Origin: CAZSDU01 sp964429135
GTDB lineage: Bacteria > Bacteroidota > Bacteroidia > Bacteroidales > FEN-979
DNA: 64,000 nucleotides
NCBI GenBank assembly: GCA_964429135.1
Contig: CAYSAU010000018.1
Span: 8,218-72,217 of the forward strand
Reading direction: 5' to 3'
Of the stretch, positions 49,898 to 58,512 are shown piece after piece. The translations under genes were made by a program, and so were the position numbers. The notes below the pieces were generated by a model that worked only from the letters and a program-made list of their open reading frames with translations, did not search any database and was not told the origin of the DNA. Numbering within the stretch: position 1 is the first letter of the stretch; each line of letters opens with the position of its first letter.

Positions 49898-51286
49898 ATG
49901 TTCCCTTCAAAAGTTTATAGTGATCGCAGAAAAAAATTAAAGGATGAACTATCCTCAGGCCTTGTTCTTTTTCTTGGCAATCAGGAAGTCCCGTTTAATT
50001 ACCCGGCTAATACTTATGCCTTCCGTCAGGATAGCAATTTCTCCTATTTTTTTGGACTCGACCATCCCGATCTGGCTGGGATCATAGATCTGGATAACGG
50101 CACTGACTGGATCTACGGCAATGATGTCGACATTGACGACATCATCTGGATGGGAAAACAACCCAGCATTCAAGATCAGGCGGTCAAAGCAGGGGTGATC
50201 CATACAGCCATCCTTCCAGAACTAAATGAGGTGATCCGCAAGGCCCGGGCTCAGGGACGTAGAATCCACTTTGCTCCTCCTTATCGCGGTGAAACCATAC
50301 AATGGCTTTCCGATCTTTTGTCTGTTCCCCGCCTGGAATTGAAAAACAATGTTTCTGAGGAATTGATACGAGCCATCGTAAAACTTCGGATGAAAAAGGA
50401 TGCTTTGGAAATCGCTGAGATTGAAAAAATGGTGGATCTGGCTTATGTAATGCATACCACCGCCATGAAAATGGCCAGACCCGGGATGGTGGAACAGGAA
50501 ATTGCCGGCACCATCGAAGGCATTGCCCTTGCCCAGGGCGGACAGGTATCTTTCCCGGTTATTTTATCGATTAACGGACAGACACTACATAACCACTATC
50601 ACGGAAATACCCTGGTCGATGGCCGTATGCTTGTCATAGATGCGGGCTGCGAAAACAAACTGCATTATGCCAGCGACATCACCCGCACCGTTCCGGTAGG
50701 AGGAAAGTTCAATACCAGACAAAAAGGAATTTATGAAGTGGTTCTCAAAGCTAACCTTGCGGCCATAAAAGCAGTAAGACCAGGAGTTCCCTTCAGGGAT
50801 ATTCATATGCTTGCAGCTACCGAAGTGGCCAAAGGACTGATTGCCTTAGGCATCATGAAAGGCGACCCTGATGAAGCCGTGGCCAGAGGTGCCCATTCCC
50901 TTTTCTTTCCTCATGGACTTGGGCATCCGCTTGGATTGGATGTTCACGACCTTGAAGGAATGGGTGAAAACCTCGTGGGATATGATGAAGAAGTTACCCG
51001 TAGTAAAGAATTTGGACTGGCTTTCCTGAGGTTTGGACGGAAATTGCAAGAAGGTTTTGTGATGACCATTGAACCTGGAATTTATTTTATTCCGGAGTTA
51101 ATCGATATCTGGAAATCCGAAAATAAACTGCCGGAATTTATTCATTACGACCTGGTCGAAACCTATAAGGACTTTGGTGGTATCCGAATCGAAGACGATA
51201 TCCTGGTAACCGCTGACGGTTACCGCGTTCTTGGTAAACCCATCCCGAAAACCGTGAAAGAAATTGAACAATTAATGAATTTGTAA
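49898..51286 (+). CDS. pepP: Xaa-Pro aminopeptidase (M24B)
   Basis: A 462-residue dimetal peptidase that removes N-terminal residues before proline. The N-terminal domain covers about 1-170. The pita-bread domain has the metal ligands in VIDAGCE, YASDITRTVPV, FPHGLGHPLGLDVHD, MTIEPGIY and GIRIEDDILVT. Cytosolic, with no signal peptide. It leads a forward unit with an alpha/beta hydrolase and a GT39 enzyme, gaps 16 and 23 bases. Confidence 0.93.
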   Translation: MFPSKVYSDRRKKLKDELSSGLVLFLGNQEVPFNYPANTYAFRQDSNFSYFFGLDHPDLAGIIDLDNGTDWIYGNDVDIDDIIWMGKQPSIQDQAVKAGVIHTAILPELNEVIRKARAQGRRIHFAPPYRGETIQWLSDLLSVPRLELKNNVSEELIRAIVKLRMKKDALEIAEIEKMVDLAYVMHTTAMKMARPGMVEQEIAGTIEGIALAQGGQVSFPVILSINGQTLHNHYHGNTLVDGRMLVIDAGCENKLHYASDITRTVPVGGKFNTRQKGIYEVVLKANLAAIKAVRPGVPFRDIHMLAATEVAKGLIALGIMKGDPDEAVARGAHSLFFPHGLGHPLGLDVHDLEGMGENLVGYDEEVTRSKEFGLAFLRFGRKLQEGFVMTIEPGIYFIPELIDIWKSENKLPEFIHYDLVETYKDFGGIRIEDDILVTADGYRVLGKPIPKTVKEIEQLMNL

Positions 51287-51302
51287 ATGATAAAAGGGTT
51301 TT

Positions 51303-52094
51303 ATGTCAGTCGTTAAATTTCGTAAAAAGAACATTTTCTTTACAGATGAAGGTAAAGGAAAAGTCATCGTACTCCTTCATGGGTTTACAGAATCTCTTAA
51401 TATATGGAAACGATTTTCCAAGGCTTTATCAGAGAAATACCGTGTGATTTGTATTGACCTTCCGGGTCATGGGAAAAGTGAATGCCTGGCAGGGTCCCAT
51501 CCCATGGAACTTCAGGCTGATGTTGTCCGTACTGTTTTAAAAAAGAACAAAATCAAGAATTGCCTGATGATTGGCCATTCAATGGGAGGATATGTTGCCC
51601 TCGCCTTTGCCGGTAAATATCCGGATATGCTAAGCGGGTTGACGCTTTTTCATTCCCACTGTTATGCGGATTCCCCTGAAGAACAATCGAACCGTGACCG
51701 GACTATGGAGATTGTCAATCAGGATAAATTCAGCTTTATAACCCAGTTTATTTCCGGGTTGTTCCCTCCCGAGTCCAGGGAAAAATATGCCAGAGAGATT
51801 AAAAAACTGGTGAAGACGGCAGGGAAAATGTCGAAGGAAGGCGTGATTGCATCTCTGGAAGGAATGAAAATCCGTTCGGATCAGTCAGAATTATTGAAAA
51901 CGATCCATATCCCCCTGCTTTTTATTCTTGGCCTGAAGGATTCAAGGGCTCCTTTCCCAAAACTCTGGGAAATGATCACTTTGCCGGAAATCAGTCATGC
52001 TCTTGTGTTACGGAACTGCGGGCACATGGGATATCTTGAAGCACCACGGGAAACGCTTGCAGCCATTCAGGCTTTTGCAAAAAGCATTCGGTAG
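51303..52094 (+). CDS. Alpha/beta hydrolase
   Basis: A 263-residue hydrolase with the nucleophile elbow GHSMGG, oxyanion region LLHGFTES, acid Asp in LGLKDSR and the catalytic His in NCGHMGYLE. The sequence DLPGHGKSE is typical of esterase, peptidase or MenH-like members; the substrate cannot be told. Probably cytosolic. Confidence 0.9.
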   Translation: MSVVKFRKKNIFFTDEGKGKVIVLLHGFTESLNIWKRFSKALSEKYRVICIDLPGHGKSECLAGSHPMELQADVVRTVLKKNKIKNCLMIGHSMGGYVALAFAGKYPDMLSGLTLFHSHCYADSPEEQSNRDRTMEIVNQDKFSFITQFISGLFPPESREKYAREIKKLVKTAGKMSKEGVIASLEGMKIRSDQSELLKTIHIPLLFILGLKDSRAPFPKLWEMITLPEISHALVLRNCGHMGYLEAPRETLAAIQAFAKSIR

Positions 52095-52117
52095 ATTTTC
52101 TCCTATATTTCCATGCT

Positions 52118-53683
52118 ATGAATCTGACGGATTTGATCCAGACCAATTTTTCCAATGACCAACTGATTTGGATTTTACTTGCTTTTTTGGTTGGCCTCAT
52201 CAGTATCATTTTGTTTGTCCAAAAAAAAATCTTACCAAGCCTTGTACTGTTATTTGTTTCAGGACTCATCCTGAGATTTATTGCTGCCGGACTGGATCCC
52301 TTCCTGAATACCTGGGATGAGCAGTTCCATGCCCTGGTGGCCAGGAATATGATGGATTATCCCTTTAAACCCCAACTCCATACTCATCCCGTTCTTGACT
52401 TTGATTACCGTGACTGGACAAGCAATCATGTTTGGTTGCATAAACAACCCTGGTTTCTATGGCAGATAGCCTTGTCCATGAAGCTTTTTGGAATCAGTGA
52501 GTTCGGACTGAGATTACCGACTGTGGTTATGTTTTCCTTTATGATTCTGCTGATTTTCCGTATCGGTCAACTTCTTGTCAATAAAAAAACAGCCTGGTAT
52601 GCCGCCTTTTTATATACTTTTTCTTTCTATTTCACTTCCTTCGTAAGCGGGAATCATTTTACCGATCACAATGATGCTGCTTTCATTTTTTATGTCACGC
52701 TCAGCTTTTGGTCGTGGTTGGAATTCAGGCGCTCCGGGAAATGGAAATGGGTGATCTTGACCGGACTGTTCGCCGGCATTGCCATTTTGAATAAATGGCT
52801 CATCGGAATGACAGTTTACCTTGCATGGTTTACCACCCTGATGTTTCAGAAATCCTTTTGGGCTGATAAGAAAGAATTAATCTCTTTTGCCACAGCTTTT
52901 TTTGTTACAGCGCTTGTAGTTTTGCCATGGCAAATCTATATTCTGAACGTTTTTCCTGTGGAAAGCCAATACGAATTCTCACTGAATACCCAACATTTTT
53001 TTAAGGCCGTTGAAAACCATGATGGTAATTTTTATTATCATTTCTGGCTGCTGTCATATCAATACGGTGGATTTTTTGTATTGTTCATTTTACTACCCGG
53101 ATTGTATTATTTTTTTTCTGGAATCAGAGACTACTCCCTTCGCTATGGCATATTATTTATGATGGTTTTCGTCTACCTCTTCTTTACCCTGGCTGCAACC
53201 AAAATGCCTATGTTCTGTACCATTGTTTCGCCCTTGATTTTTCTTGGAATTGGAGCAGCACTCGAAAAGGGTGTTAAGTGGATAAAGGAAAGGACGAAGA
53301 AAAAAATCTTTCCCTGCTTGCTTGTCCTTTTACTATTTTACCTGGCTTATTTCAACCTTGAAATAAACCGGATTGATGGGGATCACTCTGTGAAACAATC
53401 ACATTGGGGCATCAGAAGGCTGGATGCAATGGTGGATAAATATGTCGCGGCCCGGATTGCAAAAGATGATGATGTTGTTTTCAATTGCGGTGGTTATAAT
53501 GCCATCATGTTCATGTTTTACAGCGGGAAGACAGCATATGGGAATTACCCTGACTTAGAACAATACCAGAAATTAAAAGAAAAAGGAATTCCAATGGCTG
53601 TTTTTGTTGACTCCCGCTACCCTGATTATCTGGCCAGGGATAAAACAATAAAGAAGTTGTTTCCTGCCTTGATTCCTTTCTGA
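52118..53683 (+). CDS. Family 39 glycosyltransferase (PMT-like), inner membrane
   Basis: A 521-residue polytopic protein with about ten membrane helices. The first periplasmic loop carries the GT39 hallmark with acidic pair and WDEQFHALVARNMM, followed by WLHKQPWFLWQIALSMKLFG and FGLRLPTVVMF. These enzymes use polyprenyl-phosphate sugars in the periplasm to modify lipid A, proteins or glycans. The C-terminal 110 residues are soluble. The GT2 enzyme at 29.8 kb could make its donor, but they are 22 kb apart and the link is only a suggestion. Confidence 0.88.
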   Translation: MNLTDLIQTNFSNDQLIWILLAFLVGLISIILFVQKKILPSLVLLFVSGLILRFIAAGLDPFLNTWDEQFHALVARNMMDYPFKPQLHTHPVLDFDYRDWTSNHVWLHKQPWFLWQIALSMKLFGISEFGLRLPTVVMFSFMILLIFRIGQLLVNKKTAWYAAFLYTFSFYFTSFVSGNHFTDHNDAAFIFYVTLSFWSWLEFRRSGKWKWVILTGLFAGIAILNKWLIGMTVYLAWFTTLMFQKSFWADKKELISFATAFFVTALVVLPWQIYILNVFPVESQYEFSLNTQHFFKAVENHDGNFYYHFWLLSYQYGGFFVLFILLPGLYYFFSGIRDYSLRYGILFMMVFVYLFFTLAATKMPMFCTIVSPLIFLGIGAALEKGVKWIKERTKKKIFPCLLVLLLFYLAYFNLEINRIDGDHSVKQSHWGIRRLDAMVDKYVAARIAKDDDVVFNCGGYNAIMFMFYSGKTAYGNYPDLEQYQKLKEKGIPMAVFVDSRYPDYLARDKTIKKLFPALIPF

Positions 53684-53699
53684 GATTCCGGGACTTGGA

Positions 53700-54284
53700 C
53701 TATGTATAAAAATGCATTTCCATGATGTAACGGAAAACCTTATCCGGGAGAAAGTATTGCATATTTTTCCCGTTTTTGATGCTTTCTCTGATAAACGACG
53801 ATGAAATGGTAATCAGCGGAGCGGGGATACAGATAAATGAAGGATGCTCATCTTGTTTTCCGTCATCTTCATCAACCCGTGGATAAACATAAAACTTATA
53901 ATGATGGAGCAAAACCTGCCAGTCCTTCCATTTTTTAAAGGTGAAAATCTGATCTGAACCAATAATGGGAGTGAAATCAAGAGAAGGATATTTTTCTGCT
54001 AAACATTTAAGGGTGTCGATGGTATAAGAAGGTTTTGGCAATTTGAATTCTATCCCGGATGCGCGGAAACGAAGATCTTCGCCGATGGCAAGTTCCACCA
54101 TGGCCAGACGATGATGACCATCCAGCAGGCTTGATTCTTCCTTGAGGGGATTATGGGGAGAAACAACAAACCAGACCTGATCCAGGTCAGTGAATTCGAC
54201 CATATAGGAGGCAATCATCATATGACCGTTATGGATGGGGTTGAAAGACCCAAAAAACAAACCGATCCTCTTAGGTTTTTTCAT
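53700..54284 (-). CDS. nadD: Nicotinate-nucleotide adenylyltransferase
   Basis: A 194-residue enzyme of NAD synthesis. The nucleotidyltransferase motif is GLFFGSFNPIHNGHMMIA, with VVSPHNPLKE, RLAMVELAI and the C-terminal ITISSSFIRESIKNG (ISSTxIR type). Cytosolic. The start overlaps the stop of gmk by four bases; it ends the yicC-gmk-nadD unit. Confidence 0.95.
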   Translation of the reverse strand: MKKPKRIGLFFGSFNPIHNGHMMIASYMVEFTDLDQVWFVVSPHNPLKEESSLLDGHHRLAMVELAIGEDLRFRASGIEFKLPKPSYTIDTLKCLAEKYPSLDFTPIIGSDQIFTFKKWKDWQVLLHHYKFYVYPRVDEDDGKQDEHPSFICIPAPLITISSSFIRESIKNGKNMQYFLPDKVFRYIMEMHFYT

Positions 54285-54868
54285 TTTAAAAACAACTTAA
54301 CCATTTCGATGGCAGACTTAAAACTCTGTCCCAGATCAGCATTAACGATGATTCGATCGAAACGCGAAGCATAACTTAACTCCAACTCAGCTTTCTGTAT
54401 CCTTTTTCGAAAACTATCTTCCGATTCAGTGCCCCGGTTCTGTAAACGGGAAGCCAAAATTTCAACGGAAGGAGGCTGAATAAAAACGGCCAGGGCTTTT
54501 TCACCAAAGTATTTTTTCAGGTTCAGTCCTCCCTTAACATCTACATCGAAAACGGGAATCTTTCCCGATTTCCAGATGCGTTCCAATTCTGATTTCAGGG
54601 TGCCATAAAAACTTCCCGGATAGACCTCCTCCCATTCTGCGAATTCATCACGGGAGGTCTTTTCACGAAAAGCGTCGGAAGTGATGAAATAATAATCTTT
54701 TCCGTCCTGCTCATTTTCCCGGGGTGCGCGGCTGCAGGCAGAAATGGAAAAAGTCAGGTCTGGGAGCTTTGCCAGTAAATGTTTGACAATACTGGTTTTT
54801 CCTCCTCCCGAAGGTCCTGAAACAATGATCGCCTTGTTCCCATTCTTGCATTTTTGCATTGCTTTCAT
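54281..54868 (-). CDS. gmk: Guanylate kinase
   Basis: A 195-residue enzyme converting GMP to GDP. P-loop GPSGGGKTS, the GMP-binding SACSRAPRENEQDGKDYYF, and FDVDVKGGLNLKKYF are all present. ATG 54868 is seven bases after the yicC stop; ATG 54859 is also possible. Direct repeats of CATTCTTGCAT flank this start. Confidence 0.95.
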   Translation of the reverse strand: MKAMQKCKNGNKAIIVSGPSGGGKTSIVKHLLAKLPDLTFSISACSRAPRENEQDGKDYYFITSDAFREKTSRDEFAEWEEVYPGSFYGTLKSELERIWKSGKIPVFDVDVKGGLNLKKYFGEKALAVFIQPPSVEILASRLQNRGTESEDSFRKRIQKAELELSYASRFDRIIVNADLGQSFKSAIEMVKLFLK

Positions 54869-54876
54869 TCTTGCAT
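54841..54876. repeat. Direct repeat at the yicC-gmk junction
   Basis: CATTCTTGCAT occurs at 54841-54851 and 54866-54876, a 25-base spacing, straddling the gmk start codon. It may be a decayed intergenic repeat. Confidence 0.45.
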
Positions 54877-55760
54877 TATAGTATATTCCCAAGTTGTTCC
54901 TTGATTTTCTCCAGCTCATCTTTCATCTGAACCACAATTTTCTGGATTTCAGCATCACCAGCTTTGGATCCGAGGGTGTTGATCTCTCGACCCATTTCCT
55001 GGGTGATAAAGCCCAGTTTCTTTCCCTGTGCCTGGTCTTCATTCAGCGTTTCAAGGAAGTATTGGCAATGTTTCAGCAATCGAACTTTTTCTTCTGTGAT
55101 GTCAAGCTTTTCAAAGTAATAAATCAATTCCTGCTCAAAGCGATTCTGGTCAGGAATAGAACCATTGAGGTCACCGGAATATTTTAAAAAATCTTTTTTC
55201 AGACGTTCCCTGAGATCACTTATCCTTTGTTTTTCATGAGGATCAATATCATCCAGAAGCTTCAAAATGGACTGAACCCTTGTTAAGATGTCTTCTTCCA
55301 GCACTTTTCCCTCCTCCTGTCTGAAATGATCCACCTGCTCCACGGCCTGATTTATCCCTGCCAGGATGGCTTTCCAGTCATTTTCTGTCATTTCCTCACG
55401 AGTGGTTTGCAGAACATCAGGAAATTTCATAACCAGAGGAAGCAATCCCCCCGAATAGCGGTCGCGTAACTCCTTTTTTAATGCTTTTAGCTCGGTATGA
55501 TATTTTTTGGCCAGTGAATGGTTGATGGAATATAAAGAGGATTCTCCTGAATCCTCCGTGAAAATGAAAACATCGATCTTGCCACGTTCCAGGCGTTGGC
55601 TGATCAGGGTTCTAACCTCAGGTTCTTTGTTTCTGAAAAAGCCGGGCAACTTCAGGGAAAGGTCTGACTGTTTGCTGTTTAAAGTTTTAATTTCAACGAT
55701 CAGCTTTCTGCTAGGTGTTTCAACCACAGCCTTGCCATATCCGGTCATCGACTTGATCAT
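54876..55760 (-). CDS. YicC family endoribonuclease
   Basis: A 294-residue protein with the canonical YicC opening MIKSMTGYGKAVVE and the C-terminal DUF1732 segment LGFITQEMGREINTLGSKAGDAEIQKIVVQMKDELEKIKEQLGNIL. E. coli YicC promotes decay of small RNAs. The ATG at 55760 is preferred over an in-frame TTG at 55775. A TAAGTTTG box lies 13 bases upstream. It is co-transcribed with gmk and nadD. Confidence 0.93.
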   Translation of the reverse strand: MIKSMTGYGKAVVETPSRKLIVEIKTLNSKQSDLSLKLPGFFRNKEPEVRTLISQRLERGKIDVFIFTEDSGESSLYSINHSLAKKYHTELKALKKELRDRYSGGLLPLVMKFPDVLQTTREEMTENDWKAILAGINQAVEQVDHFRQEEGKVLEEDILTRVQSILKLLDDIDPHEKQRISDLRERLKKDFLKYSGDLNGSIPDQNRFEQELIYYFEKLDITEEKVRLLKHCQYFLETLNEDQAQGKKLGFITQEMGREINTLGSKAGDAEIQKIVVQMKDELEKIKEQLGNIL

Positions 55761-55772
55761 AATTTTTTTAAG

Positions 55773-55780
55773 CAAACTTA
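55773..55780 (-). promoter_or_regulatory. Predicted -7 box for yicC-gmk-nadD
   Basis: TAAGTTTG on the reverse strand, 12 bases before the yicC ATG. Confidence 0.4.
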
Positions 55781-55845
55781 AACATTTTTAAACATTTCAT
55801 CGTTATTCCCTTGAAAGGAAGTAAACCTTATATTACCTTTACCTA

Positions 55846-56910
55846 ATGAAATATTTAGTCATCGACGATACCCTGAAGTTCTATAACCAGATGCTGCATG
55901 ACATTGCTCAGGCCAGACACTATATTTATTTGGAGACGTATAAGTTTTCGAACGATCATATGGGGGTTCGTTTTCGTGATGCCATTACACGGAAAGCAAA
56001 AGAAGGGATAGCTGTAAAATTGCTGATCGATTCCTGGGGAAAAGGTCCGATTTCCGAAACTTTTTTTTCGGATTTGATTCAATTTGGCGGGGAAGTAAAA
56101 TTTTTCGAAAAAATTAAAATCAATACTGACCTCTTTACCCGGGGTCACCGCCGTGATCATAGAAAAATACTGGTCATCGACGATCAGATCAGCTACATCG
56201 GATCGGCCAACATTACCGGATATAATCTGAATTGGCGTGAACTGTCGATCAGAATCAACGGAGAATTGACCCTTGCCTTGAAAAAAGTATTCCTGGAGAA
56301 TTTTGAAGCGTTCAACCCGTATATTATCTCCAAAAAAGTGACTTATACCAGGGCCATAAAAATCGGGGATTTTGAGATCATCCGTGATGTCCCTTCCATG
56401 TCCCTGCAAAGGCTGAGGAAGAAATACACCCGCATGATACGCGGAGCACATTCTTCCATCGTAATCGAAACCCCATATTTCCTGCCCGGTTTCATGTTGC
56501 GCAAAGCGTTGATGGAGGCAGGGAAAAGGGGGGTGGATGTGAAAGTCATCATGCCTAAGCATTCCGATGTGAAAATGATCGATATTCTCAGGAATAAATA
56601 CCTTGGGATGTTGTCTAAATCCGGCGTAAACCTCCTTTTTTTTGTGCCCTACAATCTTCATGCTAAACTTCTGTTGATCGATAACAGTATTTTTTCAATT
56701 TCTTCTGCTAATTTTGACTATCGGAGTTTCCGCTATCAGTATGAAATTGCCCTGATCGGGAAAGAACCTGAAGTGCTTCATCAACTTCAGGATCATATCC
56801 GGGAAACAATTAGAAACTCCGAAGCCTTCGATTATGAACAATGGCAGAAACGAGCCTTGATCGAAAAGATATTTGAGTGGTTTTTACTTCCTTTCCGTCA
56901 CCTTTTCTGA
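55846..56910 (+). CDS. Phospholipase D-type enzyme (cardiolipin synthase-like)
   Basis: A 354-residue PLD superfamily protein with two HKD motifs: HRRDHRKILVIDDQISYIGSAN and NLHAKLLLIDNSIFSISSANFDYRS. It lacks the N-terminal membrane helices of ClsA and is closer in size to ClsB-like synthases. Likely role: cardiolipin or related phospholipid synthesis. It is divergent from yicC. Its last 13 bases overlap the convergent DMT transporter gene. Confidence 0.88.
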   Translation: MKYLVIDDTLKFYNQMLHDIAQARHYIYLETYKFSNDHMGVRFRDAITRKAKEGIAVKLLIDSWGKGPISETFFSDLIQFGGEVKFFEKIKINTDLFTRGHRRDHRKILVIDDQISYIGSANITGYNLNWRELSIRINGELTLALKKVFLENFEAFNPYIISKKVTYTRAIKIGDFEIIRDVPSMSLQRLRKKYTRMIRGAHSSIVIETPYFLPGFMLRKALMEAGKRGVDVKVIMPKHSDVKMIDILRNKYLGMLSKSGVNLLFFVPYNLHAKLLLIDNSIFSISSANFDYRSFRYQYEIALIGKEPEVLHQLQDHIRETIRNSEAFDYEQWQKRALIEKIFEWFLLPFRHLF

Positions 56911-57809
56911 TCCTGAAAAACCCTTGTTTTGTTTTTATTTGAATTGACCAGGTAAACACCAAGAAAGATCAACAGGGCAGCCAGTGCTTTTGCCCAGGTT
57001 ATTCCTCCTTGCCCAAGAGTCAAAGAGAACAAGGTGGCGATAAGCGGTTGTAAATAACTGTAATAGCTGACTACTGTTGCCGTGACGGTTTTCAGGGCAA
57101 AATTAATAAGCAGGTAGGCTACAAAGGTGTTCAGAATAATGATGTAGCTGATTCCCAGCCAGGATAATAAACTGATCTCACGAAAATTGATATCGAGGGT
57201 GGGTTTGATGGAGAAGGGCAATATGAAAAGAAAACCAAAAAAAGAAACCCATTTCAGGATGGTGGTTGTATGATATTTTCCGATAAGGGGTTTGATCAGA
57301 ACAAGGTATAAGGCATAAAAAATCATATTCAACAGGATCAGGATATTTCCTAGAACATGATCCGCGTTAAAAGTAAAACTTCGGCCATTCAATACAAGGA
57401 TTATCACCCCGGAAGCACCCAGTAAAATTCCTACTGCTTTTTCCCGGGTCACTTTTTCTCCAAGGATAAGGCTGGCAAATATTATCACAAAGACAGGATT
57501 GAGCACATGAATCAAAGAAGCATCCACCGGTGTGGAAAGGTTCAACCCTTCATAAAACAAGCTCTGGTTCAGGGCAAATCCGAATATGCCGCAGACAGCT
57601 AACATCAGGAGGTCTTTTTTCTTAACTTTTTCTGGGACAAAAAGACGCTGAAACAGCCAGAAAATTATCAGGCCTCCGAGCAAACGGATAAAAATAAGCT
57701 GCATAGGGGAAAGCACATCCGGCATGAGTGACTTTACGATGTTGTACGCCATGCCGAATATGATGGTTGTACAGAGAAGCGCAAGATGTGCACGCCGGGT
57801 TTGGTTCAT
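56898..57809 (-). CDS. DMT superfamily (EamA) transporter
   Basis: A 303-residue inner-membrane protein with about ten helices and two EamA repeats (LIFIRLLGGLIIFWLF, LNPVFVIIFASLILGEKVTREKAVGILLGASGVIIL; then ILNTFVAYLLINFALKTVTATVVSYYSYLQPLIATLFSL). Members export metabolites such as amino acids or nucleotide precursors; the substrate is not visible. It is transcribed from just beyond the hsp20 terminator. Confidence 0.9.
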   Translation of the reverse strand: MNQTRRAHLALLCTTIIFGMAYNIVKSLMPDVLSPMQLIFIRLLGGLIIFWLFQRLFVPEKVKKKDLLMLAVCGIFGFALNQSLFYEGLNLSTPVDASLIHVLNPVFVIIFASLILGEKVTREKAVGILLGASGVIILVLNGRSFTFNADHVLGNILILLNMIFYALYLVLIKPLIGKYHTTTILKWVSFFGFLFILPFSIKPTLDINFREISLLSWLGISYIIILNTFVAYLLINFALKTVTATVVSYYSYLQPLIATLFSLTLGQGGITWAKALAALLIFLGVYLVNSNKNKTRVFQDQKR

Positions 57810-57832
57810 GGTGGCAAAGGTATAAAAACAAA

Positions 57833-57853
57833 AGGCGACCCTCCTGGTCGCCT
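57833..57853 (-). terminator. Intrinsic terminator of hsp20
   Basis: AGGCGACC and GGTCGCCT form an eight-bp GC-rich stem with a five-base loop. On the reverse strand it is followed by TTTTGTTTTTA. It lies 27 bases after the hsp20 stop. Confidence 0.85.
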
Positions 57854-57880
57854 CATGTTTTATCCTTAAGCAGCTTTGTT

Positions 57881-58306
57881 TTATGAAATTTTAATTTCTT
57901 TTTTAACTTCAACCCTGGCTTCTTCTTTCTTTGGTAAATCAATTTTCAGTATGCCATTGCTGTAGTCAGCCTGGATTTTTTCCATATCAATGGTTTTGGG
58001 CAAAGTAAAGGAACGGGCAAAGGAACCATAATGAAATTCCTTGCGGGTATAATTCTTTCCTTCTTCATTCTTAAGATCTTCAACCTCTACGCTGATGGTC
58101 AGAATGTTGTTCTCAAGATTGATTTTAAAATCCTCTTTGTTCATGCCAGGTGCAGCAATTTCAAGTTGGAAAGAATCCGTGTTTTCAATGATATTGGCGG
58201 CCGGATCACAAGCCCGTTTACCAAAAAAATCCGCCATATCGTTGTCAAAGAAATTATTCACAATATCTGCCAAAGGATTTCTGTTGTGCCATTTAATGAG
58301 TGTCAT
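57881..58306 (-). CDS. Small heat-shock protein Hsp20
   Basis: A 141-residue alpha-crystallin-type chaperone that holds unfolding proteins. The crystallin domain covers about 35-130 (DSFQLEIAAPGMNKEDFKINLENNILTISVE, GSFARSFTLPKTIDMEKIQADYSNGILKIDLPK), and the IxI-like tail is KEIKIS. The ATG at 58306 has a strong AGGAGG site eight bases upstream, unusual for this window, and gives the normal MTLIKWHNRNPLADI start. Two palindromes upstream (58407-58421 and 58430-58440) may control it. Confidence 0.94.
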   Translation of the reverse strand: MTLIKWHNRNPLADIVNNFFDNDMADFFGKRACDPAANIIENTDSFQLEIAAPGMNKEDFKINLENNILTISVEVEDLKNEEGKNYTRKEFHYGSFARSFTLPKTIDMEKIQADYSNGILKIDLPKKEEARVEVKKEIKIS

Positions 58307-58406
58307 TGTTTGGTCCTCCTGTTTTTTAAGTTTGACTTTATATTGATGATCAGCAACGCTCAATTTCTGTACCATCAAAAAAAACCGATAGACGCCGGAA
58401 AATTTG

Positions 58407-58440
58407 GCATAATTTTTATGCATTTTTCGGTCAATTTGAC
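58407..58440. promoter_or_regulatory. Two adjacent palindromes upstream of hsp20
   Basis: GCATAA-TTT-TTATGC (58407-58421) and GTCAA-T-TTGAC (58430-58440) lie 100-135 bases before the hsp20 start. They could be operator sites for a stress regulator; no known consensus was matched. Confidence 0.3.
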
Positions 58441-58512
58441 ACAAACGAGGGGGGGGAATGGATTAATCGTTAATCCGTAGAGAAGAAAGATATCGTCTGT
58501 AAATCAGGCCAT

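Noticed and set aside
55855..56661. 268-codon open frame on the reverse strand
   Set aside because: It lies wholly antisense to the phospholipase D-type gene, whose two HKD motifs are intact, and shows no domain.
58300..58440. Sigma-54 promoter before hsp20 suggested by TTGGCAT
   Set aside because: The GG and GC elements are not at the required spacing.
58459..58475. GGATTAA-TCG-TTAATCC inverted repeat after glnA
   Set aside because: No T-run and a weak AT stem; not enough for a terminator call.
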